Assembly (NCBI GenBank): GCA_964528575.1
Contig: CAZGTQ010000040.1
Location: 1 to 13,513 of the forward strand
Direction: 5' to 3'
DNA from: CAZGTQ01 sp964528575
GTDB lineage: Bacteria; Planctomycetota; UBA1135; GCA-002686595
DNA length: 13,513 bases
Part shown: piece by piece, positions 6,123-12,521 of the stretch
Numbering within the stretch: the first letter of the stretch is position 1
How the letters are laid out: every line of letters begins with the position of its first letter
Notes under the pieces: model-generated
Database searches by the model: none
The model's input: the letters and a program-made list of their open reading frames with translations, nothing else
What the model was told of the DNA's origin: nothing
Position numbers and translations under genes: made by a program

Positions 6123-6803
6123 ATGAGCCAGAGTACGGTCCAGATCCGCATCCACGTCCGCGGCAAGGGCTTCTGCGACGGCGTTCTCGTGCGGGCCGAC
6201 GGGGAGACGCTCGACGTCGACTTCGAGCCCGACCGCTGCCCGGACATGTTCCCCGGCGACCGGCGCATGATGTACGTGACCGGCGCGGTCTTCCCCGGCC
6301 AGATGGAGCTCGACGCGCGCATGGTCGCGAAGGAGCGCGTCGGCCGTCCGTTCCGCTACCAGTTCCAGGTCGACAAGGGCGCGTGCGCGCTGCTCTCGTC
6401 GGCGAAGTACTGCCGCCGCACGTTCCGCGTCGCGTCGCCCAGCGAGCCGCCCGTGTACGCCGTCGTCGCGCTCGTCGACGAAGGCAGGAGCTTCGCGGCG
6501 CGCCTGAACGACGTGTCGAAGCTCGGCGTCTCGTTCGCGCTCCCGCGCGCCGACGCGGAGCGCCTGGGCGGCGGCGAGCCGGTCACGCTGAGCTTCGATC
6601 TGCCCGGCGACGACGCGGCATTCGAGCTCGCCGGATCGGTGCGCAATATCGGCCTCCTGCCGAAGGCGGTCCGCTACGGCGTCGAGATCGACCCCGAGCG
6701 CACGCGCGACTTGCCGGCGACGAGCGAGCGGCTCGAGCGCTGGGTGCTCACGTCGCTGCGCCGCGACGCGCTCGCGACGCCGGCGCTGCGCACGGCGAGC
6801 TGA
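6123..6803 (+). CDS. PilZ domain protein (c-di-GMP receptor), YcgR-like arrangement
   Basis: The 226-residue protein starts at ATG 6123, preceded by GCGAGGCACG. Residues 1-95 form an N-terminal beta-rich domain like the flagellar-brake-type domain of YcgR proteins (MFPGDRRMMYVTGAVFP and a later FRYQFQV). The PilZ domain spans about 96-192. Both ligand motifs are intact: R98-x3-R102 (RRTFR) and D130-x-S132-x2-G135 (DVSKLG). Its end is RYGVEID. PilZ proteins change shape on binding c-di-GMP and act on partners such as flagella, pili or polysaccharide synthases; the partner here is unknown. The preceding 171-residue gene is only 15 bases away and may encode it. Downstream lies a convergent gene 30 bases off. 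The PilZ call is firm; the N-terminal domain call is moderate. Confidence 0.85.
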   Translation: MSQSTVQIRIHVRGKGFCDGVLVRADGETLDVDFEPDRCPDMFPGDRRMMYVTGAVFPGQMELDARMVAKERVGRPFRYQFQVDKGACALLSSAKYCRRTFRVASPSEPPVYAVVALVDEGRSFAARLNDVSKLGVSFALPRADAERLGGGEPVTLSFDLPGDDAAFELAGSVRNIGLLPKAVRYGVEIDPERTRDLPATSERLERWVLTSLRRDALATPALRTAS

Positions 6804-6833
6804 AGCGCTCGAGACGACCAGGCGAACGGCGCT

Positions 6834-7334
6834 CTACGCGAACATCAGCCAGATCTTGTAGATCCAGGCCGCGAGCATCGCTCCGCCGAGCCCCCAGGCC
6901 CAGCGCGACGGGCCCATGCGCCCGAGCTCGTCGGGCAGCGCGCGCCCGCGCAGGTGGCCGACGAGCGCCCACGGCAGCCCGAGCGCGAACAGGAGCGCGA
7001 CGACGAGGCCGAACGGCTGGTTGCGCAGCGCCTCGAGCGGCCTGCCCTGGACCGCGTGCGTCACCGACGTCGTGACTCCGCAGCCGGGGCACGGGAAGTC
7101 GAAGAACCGCACCGTCGCGCACGGCGGCAGCCCGAACTGCTCGTGCGTCCCGACGCCGCGCTCGTCGGGGTGGGCGAGCAGCGCGAGCGCGGCGAGCACG
7201 AGCCAGCCCGCCGCGCACGCCGCGAGCACGAGCCAGTGAGCGGCGCCGCGGCCGGTCTCGAGGGCCTGCTGGTCCACCGCCGCCCCCACCCACCCGGGCG
7301 ACCTGCGCAGGCGCCGTTCGGTGACCGTTCCCAT
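6834..7334 (-). CDS. DUF2752 membrane protein
   Basis: The 166-residue protein has ATG 7334 as best start: GAGGAAAG lies 5 bases before it. Another in-frame ATG at 7364 would add ten residues and lacks such a site. Likely membrane spans are residues 33-54, 107-127 and 146-165. Between spans 1 and 2 stands FFDFPCPGCGVTTS (77-90), the CPGCG(V/L)T signature of DUF2752. The following VQGRPLEALRNQPFG also fits the family pattern. The function of DUF2752 is not known; the Cys pair could hold a metal or form a disulphide. It is the third gene of the FHA-Clp-DUF2752 series, 35 bases after the Clp stop. Its end faces the PilZ gene across 30 bases in which no good terminator is seen. Confidence 0.85.
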   Translation of the reverse strand: MGTVTERRLRRSPGWVGAAVDQQALETGRGAAHWLVLAACAAGWLVLAALALLAHPDERGVGTHEQFGLPPCATVRFFDFPCPGCGVTTSVTHAVQGRPLEALRNQPFGLVVALLFALGLPWALVGHLRGRALPDELGRMGPSRWAWGLGGAMLAAWIYKIWLMFA

Positions 7335-7369
7335 CGCTCTTTCCTCGTCCCGGCGCGCCGCCATCCGGG

Positions 7370-9616
7370 CTACGCCGGCAACTCCTCGTCCTCGAGCGCC
7401 TCGAAGCGGATCTCGCCGTCGCGCACGAGCGCGTGGATCGCGCCGATCTCGCCGCTGCGCAACACCGCTTCGGCGAGCGGTTGGCGCACGTGGCGGTCGA
7501 CGACGCGGTGCAGCTCGCGCGCTCCGTAGACGTCGGTCTGCGCGAGCTCGAGCAGGCGCGCGTACACCGCCTCGTCGAGCTCGAGGCGCACGTCGCGCTC
7601 GGCGAGACGCTCCCCGATGCCCGCGACGTAGCGGTCGACGATGCGGCGCAGCGCCGCGGCGTCGAGCGGGTCGAACGCGACGACCTCGTCGATCCGGTTC
7701 ACGAGCTCCGGCCGCAGGTGCAGGGCGAGCGCGGTGCGCGGGTCCACCGGCTCGGCGCTCTTGCCCTCGCCGTGGAAGCCGAGCGCCGGCGCCTGGTCGG
7801 ACACCTGGATGTTCGACGTGAGGATGACGACCGCTTGCGTGAAGTCGGCGGCGCGCCCGTGCGTGCCCATCAGCCGCCCTTCGTCGAAGATCTGCAGGAA
7901 CAGGTCGAAGACCTTCGGGTGCGCCTTCTCGACCTCGTCGAACAGGACGATGCAATGCGGGTGCGTACGCAGCGCGGAGATGAGCTGGCCCTCGCGCTCG
8001 TGGCCGACGTAGCCGGGCGGAGCGCCGATCAGGTTCGAGATCGAGTGCGGCTCCATGTACTCCGACATGTCGAGGCGCACGAGCCGCTTCGCGTCGCCGA
8101 ACAGCACGTGCGCGAGGCTCTTCGCGAGCCAGGTCTTGCCGACGCCGGTCGGGCCCGCGAAGAAGAAGACTCCGAGCGGGCGGTTCGGCTCCGCCAGCCC
8201 CGCCTTCGCCGTCAGGATCGTGCGCGCTACGGCGCGCACCGCGCGGTCCTGGCCGATGACGATGCGCTTGAGATCCTCCTCGATGTTGAGCAGGTGCTTC
8301 GCCGCCTCGCCCGAGATGCGCTCGAGCGGGATCCCGGTCCAGTGCGACACGGTCGTCGCGACGTCGCGGCCATCGACGCGCACCGGCTCGTCGCTCTGCA
8401 CCTCGCGCTTGGCGTCCTCCGCGTAGCGCTGCAGCCGCTTGCGCGCACACGACTGATCGATCGCGTCGAGCGCCTTGTCCGGCAGATGCCGGTCGAACAC
8501 GTGCTTGACCGTCAGGTCGACCGCCGCGCGGATCGCGTCCGGCTCGATCGTCACGCGGTGGTGCTGCTCGAGCGACGGCTTGACGCGCTCGAGGATGACG
8601 AGCGCGTCCTGCGGCGACGGCTCCTCGATGAGCGTCTTCTCGAAACGCCGCTCGAGGGCCGGGTCCTTCTCGATGTGACGTCGGTACTCGTCGATCGTCG
8701 TCGCGCCGATGCAGCGCAGCTCGCCGCGCGCGAGCGCCGGCTTCAGGATGTTCGACGCGTCCATCGAGTCGTCGCCGGTCGCCCCCGCGCCGACGAGCGA
8801 GTGGATCTCGTCGAGGAACAGGATCACGTCCCTGTGCGCCCCGACCTCGCGCGTGATCTCGAGCAGCCGCTCCTCGAACTGGCCTCGGTACTTCGTGCCC
8901 GCGACGAGCCCTGCGAGCGAGAGCTCGATCACGCGCCGGCCCTTCAGCGGCTCGGGGCAGTCGCTCGACACGAGCCGCTGCGCGAAACCCTCGACGACGG
9001 CGGTCTTGCCGACGCCCGCCTCGCCGACGAGCACGGGGTTGTTCTTGTTCTTGCGCAGGAGCACTTGCGCGATCAGGTCCATCTCGTGCTCGCGCCCGAT
9101 CACCGGCGAGAGCTGGCCGCGCGCCGCCATCGCCGTCAGGTCGCGGCCGAAGCGGTCGAGCAGCGGCGTCGGCGTCGGCGCCGGATCGGGCTCGCGCAGG
9201 AGCGCCTCCTTGAGCGCCGTCACGTCGACGTCGAGCGCGCGCAGGAGACGCACCGGCACGCTGCGGCCCTCGCTGAAGATCGCCTGCAGCAGGTGGCGCG
9301 GCTCGATCGCATTGCCGCCCGTGCGCAGCGCGATCCGCCCGGCGAGCTCGAGCACGCGCCGGCAGCGCGGCGTCTGCACCATCTCGTCGTCGAGGCTGGA
9401 GTCGTCGTCCTCGCGGATCTTCGTGCGCAGCACGTCGGCGAAGTGCTCGATGTCGAAGAAGCGCGCGAACGCCTGCTTCATGTCGCCGCGCCGCTCGCGC
9501 GCGAGCCCGAGGAACAGGTGCTCGACGCCGAGGAAGCGATGCTCGAGCTCGACGCTGATCTGCGTCGCGGCCGAGAGCACGCGATCGCCGTCGGGAGAGA
9601 GTCGGGGGAGCTTCAA
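7370..9616 (-). CDS. ClpA/ClpC-type two-ring AAA+ unfoldase
   Basis: The protein has 748 residues from TTG 9616-9614. No ATG fits, GAGGAGGAA lies about 10 bases before the TTG, and the Clp N-domain begins right there. Clp_N covers about 1-140. Ring 1 has GEAGVGKT (198-205), pore KYRG (242-245), VILFLDE (264-270) and LERRFEK (321-327). Ring 2 has GPTGVGKT (488-495), pore GYVG (535-538) and CIVLFDE (555-561). The region between rings (about 388-420) is short, without the ClpB coiled coil or the ClpC UVR segment, so overall length is ClpA-like. LGF (612-614) in the loop after SNIQVSDQAPA sits where ClpP-binding tripeptides lie, suggesting it feeds a ClpP protease; no clpP or clpS is nearby. The FHA gene precedes it by 20 bases, which suggests control by Thr phosphorylation. 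The exact subfamily is uncertain. Confidence 0.9.
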   Translation of the reverse strand: MKLPRLSPDGDRVLSAATQISVELEHRFLGVEHLFLGLARERRGDMKQAFARFFDIEHFADVLRTKIREDDDSSLDDEMVQTPRCRRVLELAGRIALRTGGNAIEPRHLLQAIFSEGRSVPVRLLRALDVDVTALKEALLREPDPAPTPTPLLDRFGRDLTAMAARGQLSPVIGREHEMDLIAQVLLRKNKNNPVLVGEAGVGKTAVVEGFAQRLVSSDCPEPLKGRRVIELSLAGLVAGTKYRGQFEERLLEITREVGAHRDVILFLDEIHSLVGAGATGDDSMDASNILKPALARGELRCIGATTIDEYRRHIEKDPALERRFEKTLIEEPSPQDALVILERVKPSLEQHHRVTIEPDAIRAAVDLTVKHVFDRHLPDKALDAIDQSCARKRLQRYAEDAKREVQSDEPVRVDGRDVATTVSHWTGIPLERISGEAAKHLLNIEEDLKRIVIGQDRAVRAVARTILTAKAGLAEPNRPLGVFFFAGPTGVGKTWLAKSLAHVLFGDAKRLVRLDMSEYMEPHSISNLIGAPPGYVGHEREGQLISALRTHPHCIVLFDEVEKAHPKVFDLFLQIFDEGRLMGTHGRAADFTQAVVILTSNIQVSDQAPALGFHGEGKSAEPVDPRTALALHLRPELVNRIDEVVAFDPLDAAALRRIVDRYVAGIGERLAERDVRLELDEAVYARLLELAQTDVYGARELHRVVDRHVRQPLAEAVLRSGEIGAIHALVRDGEIRFEALEDEELPA

Positions 9617-9636
9617 AGGGGCGCCGTTCCTCCTCG

Positions 9637-10056
9637 CTAGCGGGGCATGAACTCGAGCATCGTCCGGCCGACCGTGAACGTCGCGCCGGGCGCGATCAAC
9701 GTGCGCTCCGCGAGCCGCTTGTCGCCGATGAACGTGCCGTTGCGGCTCCCGAGATCCTCGAGCCAGTAGTGCTGTCCCTCGCGCACGATCCGCGCGTGCC
9801 GCGCCGACACCATCGGATCCATGTTGAGCGCGAGGTCGTTCTCGATCGCGCGTCCGATCGTGAAGATCGGCCCGGGGATGCGCTCGCGCGAGCCGTCGAG
9901 CGGCCCGCCGATCACCTCGACCGTGATGTGCCAGACGTCGTCCGGCACCGGCGGTCGCCGCTCGACCGTGGGCCGCGGGATGATGACCGTCGCGGCCGGA
10001 TCGAAGCGCAGTTCCGCGCGCCGCGGATCGCTCGTGCTTTCCTTGCTCTCGTTCAT
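9637..10056 (-). CDS. FHA domain protein
   Basis: The 139-residue cytoplasmic protein starts at ATG 10056. The FHA domain occupies about 43-137, with all landmark residues: FTIGR (65-69), MVSARHARI (82-90; Ser and His that contact phosphothreonine), and DLGSRNGTFIG (101-111; Asn-Gly). FHA domains bind phosphothreonine peptides. The first 40 residues are probably disordered and hold AATVIIPRP (21-29), whose Thr could be a phosphorylation site recognised by an FHA domain, as in some self-associating FHA proteins; this is inference. Only 20 bases separate its stop from the TTG of the Clp ATPase gene, so the two are very likely co-transcribed. FHA-Clp pairs occur in type VI secretion loci, but no other type VI gene is visible here. 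Confidence 0.9.
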   Translation of the reverse strand: MNESKESTSDPRRAELRFDPAATVIIPRPTVERRPPVPDDVWHITVEVIGGPLDGSRERIPGPIFTIGRAIENDLALNMDPMVSARHARIVREGQHYWLEDLGSRNGTFIGDKRLAERTLIAPGATFTVGRTMLEFMPR

Positions 10057-10106
10057 CGAATGCTCGGGCCCGCCGCGGTCCTACCGACCGGCGCGCGCGG
10101 CCGGGC

Positions 10107-10115
10107 ATTCTAGCA
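10107..10115 (-). promoter_or_regulatory. Extended -10-like element TGC-TAGAAT before the FHA-Clp-DUF2752 genes
   Basis: On the minus strand TGCTAGAAT lies at 10115-10107, about 50 bases upstream of the FHA ATG. The hexamer is the same as that before folC, and TGn makes it an extended -10. No good -35 is seen. A CCGGC/GCCGG inverted repeat (10088-10092 and 10100-10104) lies at the presumed transcription start. Confidence 0.4.
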
Positions 10116-10141
10116 GCATCGCGCGACCGGCCCGGCCCCTC

Positions 10142-10702
10142 CTACGGCGCGGCGCCTCGGACGGCGACGTCCGTGCGGATCGGCGCCCAGGAGACGTCGC
10201 AGCCGAGGTCCTCGAGCCAGCGGGCGACTGCGTCGTTGCAGTTGTGGAACGCCCAGAAGCCGGCCGACACGGGGACGAAATCGAGGCGCCGGGCGGCATC
10301 GCGCACCACCTCGCCCGCGCGGGCGGCGTGCAGTTGCTCCAGCTCGAGGACGAGCGACCGCGCGCGCTTCGAGTCCACCGTCAGCGGCACGAGCCGGACC
10401 GTCTCCGCGACCGCGGGGAGCCCGGCCGGGCCGGCCGCGATGCGGCGCCGCCCCAGCGCGCCCTGCGTCGGCCAGAGGACCGTGTCGAACGCGTGGTACC
10501 ACGCCGTGCGGCCGAGCGCGTACCAGTCGTGGTCGCCGTAGCCGTACTCGATCCACCCGCCGCTCGGAGCGGGGAGCACGATCCCGCGGTGGCGGCTCTC
10601 GTACAGCACGAACACGCGCTGCGGGTCGGCGGGATCGTCGGGCGGGCGCACCACGCACGTGCAGGCCGACACGCAGAGGGCGAGCAGCGCAACGAAGCGC
10701 AT
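10142..10702 (-). CDS. DUF2459-like lipoprotein
   Basis: The 186-residue protein from ATG 10702 has a lipoprotein signal: MRFVALLALCVSAC with a lipobox-like VSAC and Cys at 14, so it is likely membrane-anchored. The mature part shows RVFVLYESRHRGIVLPAP (29-46), WIEYGYGDHDWYALG (50-64) and FHNCNDAVARWLEDLGC (152-168). These match the pattern of DUF2459 proteins (H-x-G-I-V-L-P, E-(F/Y)-G-(W/Y)-G-D and N-C-N). His38 and Cys155 are spaced and ordered as in circularly permuted NlpC/P60-like papain folds, so an amidase-like activity is conceivable but unproven. A GGAGGG inside the last codons of rsgA, about 13-14 bases upstream, may serve as ribosome-binding site. It follows rsgA by 9 bases, so co-transcription is likely. 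Confidence 0.7.
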   Translation of the reverse strand: MRFVALLALCVSACTCVVRPPDDPADPQRVFVLYESRHRGIVLPAPSGGWIEYGYGDHDWYALGRTAWYHAFDTVLWPTQGALGRRRIAAGPAGLPAVAETVRLVPLTVDSKRARSLVLELEQLHAARAGEVVRDAARRLDFVPVSAGFWAFHNCNDAVARWLEDLGCDVSWAPIRTDVAVRGAAP

Positions 10703-10711
10703 CGACGCCCG

Positions 10712-11674
10712 CTATCCCTCCGGCGGCGCGACGTCGTCGACGTCCGTCGGCGGCGAGACCTCGTCGAGCATCTCGACGTAGCTCGCGTAGCGCGTGGGCG
10801 ACAGCTCGCCCGCGTCGACGGCCGCGAAGACCGCGCAGTCGGGCTCGTGGTCGTGCGTGCAGTCGGGGAAGTGGCAGCGGCTCTGGTACGACTCGAACTC
10901 GGGGAAGAGCCCGCGCACGTCGAACTTGGTCGCGCCGTGCAGCCGGAAGACGCGGATCCCGGGCGTGTCGATCACCCAGCCGCCGAAGTCGAGCAGGTGC
11001 ATCTGCGAGAACGTCGTCGTGTGCTTGCCGCTCTCCCAGTAACGGCTGATCTTGCCGATCTTGAGCCCGAGCCCCGGCTGGAGCGCGTTGAGCAGCGTCG
11101 ACTTGCCGACGCCGGATGCGCCGTAGAGGGCGGACACGCTGTCCGTCAGCCGCTCGCGCAGCACCTCGAGCCCCGCGCCGCTCGTCGCGCTCGTCTCGAT
11201 CACCTCGATGCCGGCGTGCTCGTAGGTCTCGCGCACGAACTCGCGCTCCTCGTCGCGGTCGAGGTCGATCTTGTTCAGGACGAGCGTCGCGGGGACGTCG
11301 TGCCAGCGGCACGCGGCGAGGATCCGGTCGGCGCGGTTGCTCGAGAACTTCGGGCTCTTGATCGACGCGACGCAGAAGAGCTGGTCGACGTTCGCGAACA
11401 GGACCTGCTCGCGCGGGTCGTGCGACGATGCGATGCGCGCGAGGTAGTTGCGGCGCGGCTCGACCGCCTCGATGCCGGGCGGGTCGCCGTCGAGCCCGAC
11501 ACGCACCCAGTCGCCGACCGCGATCGGGCTCTTGTAGCCGGTCGCGTGCTCGAAGAGCCGGCCCCGCGGCACGCAGGGACGGACGTCGCGCTCGCCGCCT
11601 TCGACGCCGAAGTCGACGTGGAACACGCGCGCGTCCTGCCGGACGACGCGGCCGATGCGAATCTCGTCGGTCAT
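10712..11674 (-). CDS. rsgA: Small-subunit ribosome maturation GTPase RsgA (YjeQ)
   Basis: RsgA binds the 30S subunit and uses GTP hydrolysis to check or complete late assembly and release RbfA. The 320-residue protein begins with an OB-fold (about 1-80, including IAVGDWVRV). The GTPase domain is circularly permuted as in the family: G4 NKID (134-137) precedes G1 GASGVGKST (185-193) and G3 DTPG (236-239). The zinc site near the C-terminus is complete: Cys267-x4-Cys272-x-His274-x5-Cys280. ATG 11674 fits the N-terminus of homologues, with GGGCAGAGC before it. It is divergent to the RNA methyltransferase gene across 60 bases, and the DUF2459-like lipoprotein gene follows it closely. Confidence 0.95.
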   Translation of the reverse strand: MTDEIRIGRVVRQDARVFHVDFGVEGGERDVRPCVPRGRLFEHATGYKSPIAVGDWVRVGLDGDPPGIEAVEPRRNYLARIASSHDPREQVLFANVDQLFCVASIKSPKFSSNRADRILAACRWHDVPATLVLNKIDLDRDEEREFVRETYEHAGIEVIETSATSGAGLEVLRERLTDSVSALYGASGVGKSTLLNALQPGLGLKIGKISRYWESGKHTTTFSQMHLLDFGGWVIDTPGIRVFRLHGATKFDVRGLFPEFESYQSRCHFPDCTHDHEPDCAVFAAVDAGELSPTRYASYVEMLDEVSPPTDVDDVAPPEG

Positions 11675-11714
11675 GCTCTGCCCGGCCGGCGCGCACCGCC
11701 GCGACGCGCGAGGA

Positions 11715-11729
11715 GCATGCTATAAGACG
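11715..11729. promoter_or_regulatory. Extended -10-like element in the rsgA / methyltransferase divergent gap
   Basis: TGCTATAAG at 11718-11726 resembles an extended -10 for the plus-strand methyltransferase gene. Its ATG at 11735 lies only 8 bases after the hexamer, so transcription would start at or next to the ATG, giving a leaderless mRNA. On the minus strand the same bases read TTATAGCATG, offering TATAGC as a -10 for rsgA, about 45 bases from its ATG. No -35 box is evident in either direction. Confidence 0.45.
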
Positions 11730-11734
11730 CGCTG

Positions 11735-12514
11735 ATGCGCGCACTGTCTACTATCCGCTCGTCGCAGAACCCGGTGCTGAAGCGCGTGCGCCTGGTGGCG
11801 TCGGGCAAGGAGCCGAACACGCTGGTCCTCGAGGGCGAGCGTTTGATCGCCGAGGCGCGGCGCCGGGGCCTGGCGCTCGAATTGCTGCTCTACGCCGAAT
11901 CGCGCGCGCACGAGCTGCGCGGCGCGCAGGAAGCGGGCCTGCCGGTGCGCGTCGTCGCCGACGGCCTCCTGAAGGCGCTCAGCCGGCTCGACGAGCCGCC
12001 GGGCATCCTCGCGCTCGTTCGTGCGCCCGACGCGGTGCCGCTGGAGTCGATCGAGCCGGCGGCCGACGCGCTCGTCCTGGTCATCGCCGGCATCGCCGAC
12101 CCGCGCAACCTGGGAGCGGTCGCGCGCACGGCCGAGGCCGCCGGCGCGTCGACGCTCGTCCTGTTGCGCGGCGGCTGCAGCCCGTGGAACGACAAGGCCC
12201 TGCGCGGGTCGATGGGGAGCCTGCTCCGCCTGCCGGTCGCGCGCGCGAAGTCGGCGCAGCACGTCGCGGACGTGCTCGGCGGCCGCGGCTTCCGGCACGT
12301 GCGCGCGGCGACGCGCGACGGCGCGCCGCTCGAGGGCTTCGACTGGTCGGGTCCGGTCGCGCTGTGGATCTCGTCGGAGACCGGCGAGCTGCCCGAGGTC
12401 GCCGCGCGCTTCGAGGGCGTCACCGTTCCGATGGCGGGCAGCGTCGAATCGCTCAACGTGAACGTCGCGGCGGGGCTCCTGCTCTTCGCCGCGGGCCGCG
12501 TGCGCCGCGAGTAG
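11735..12514 (+). CDS. TrmH/SpoU-family RNA 2'-O-methyltransferase
   Basis: This 259-residue enzyme should transfer a methyl group from S-adenosylmethionine to a ribose 2'-OH in rRNA or tRNA. The N-terminal substrate-binding domain (about 1-105) starts SSQNPVLKRVRLVASGKEPN, typical of the RlmB/TsnR-like group. The knotted SPOUT domain shows motif 1 at ADPRNLGAVARTAEAAGA (121-138), motif 2 at ISSETGELP (212-220) and motif 3 at VPMAGSVESLNVNVAAG (231-247). Motif 2 normally has Gly before Glu; here it is Ser. The exact target (such as 23S G2251) cannot be told from sequence alone. It starts at ATG 11735 with no Shine-Dalgarno sequence, fitting a leaderless mRNA. The rarA gene begins 7 bases after its stop, so the two form an operon. 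Confidence 0.9.
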   Translation: MRALSTIRSSQNPVLKRVRLVASGKEPNTLVLEGERLIAEARRRGLALELLLYAESRAHELRGAQEAGLPVRVVADGLLKALSRLDEPPGILALVRAPDAVPLESIEPAADALVLVIAGIADPRNLGAVARTAEAAGASTLVLLRGGCSPWNDKALRGSMGSLLRLPVARAKSAQHVADVLGGRGFRHVRAATRDGAPLEGFDWSGPVALWISSETGELPEVAARFEGVTVPMAGSVESLNVNVAAGLLLFAAGRVRRE

Positions 12515-12521
12515 GGGAGCG

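Noticed and set aside
6804..6833. Bidirectional terminator between the PilZ and DUF2752 genes
   Set aside because: Only a 5-base AGCGC/GCGCT pairing with a loop of about 20 bases is seen, without a U-tract.
7335..7364. Upstream ATG (7364) as start of the DUF2752 gene
   Set aside because: The GAGGAAAG site is placed for ATG 7334, and nothing comparable precedes 7364.
7433..9640. A 735-codon plus-strand open frame opposite the Clp gene
   Set aside because: It is antisense to a clear two-ring Clp ATPase and its translation has no domain character.
7370..10056. Type VI secretion locus (FHA plus Clp)
   Set aside because: No TssB/C, Hcp, VgrG or baseplate gene is present, the Clp lacks a ClpB-type coiled coil, and it has a possible ClpP-binding loop.
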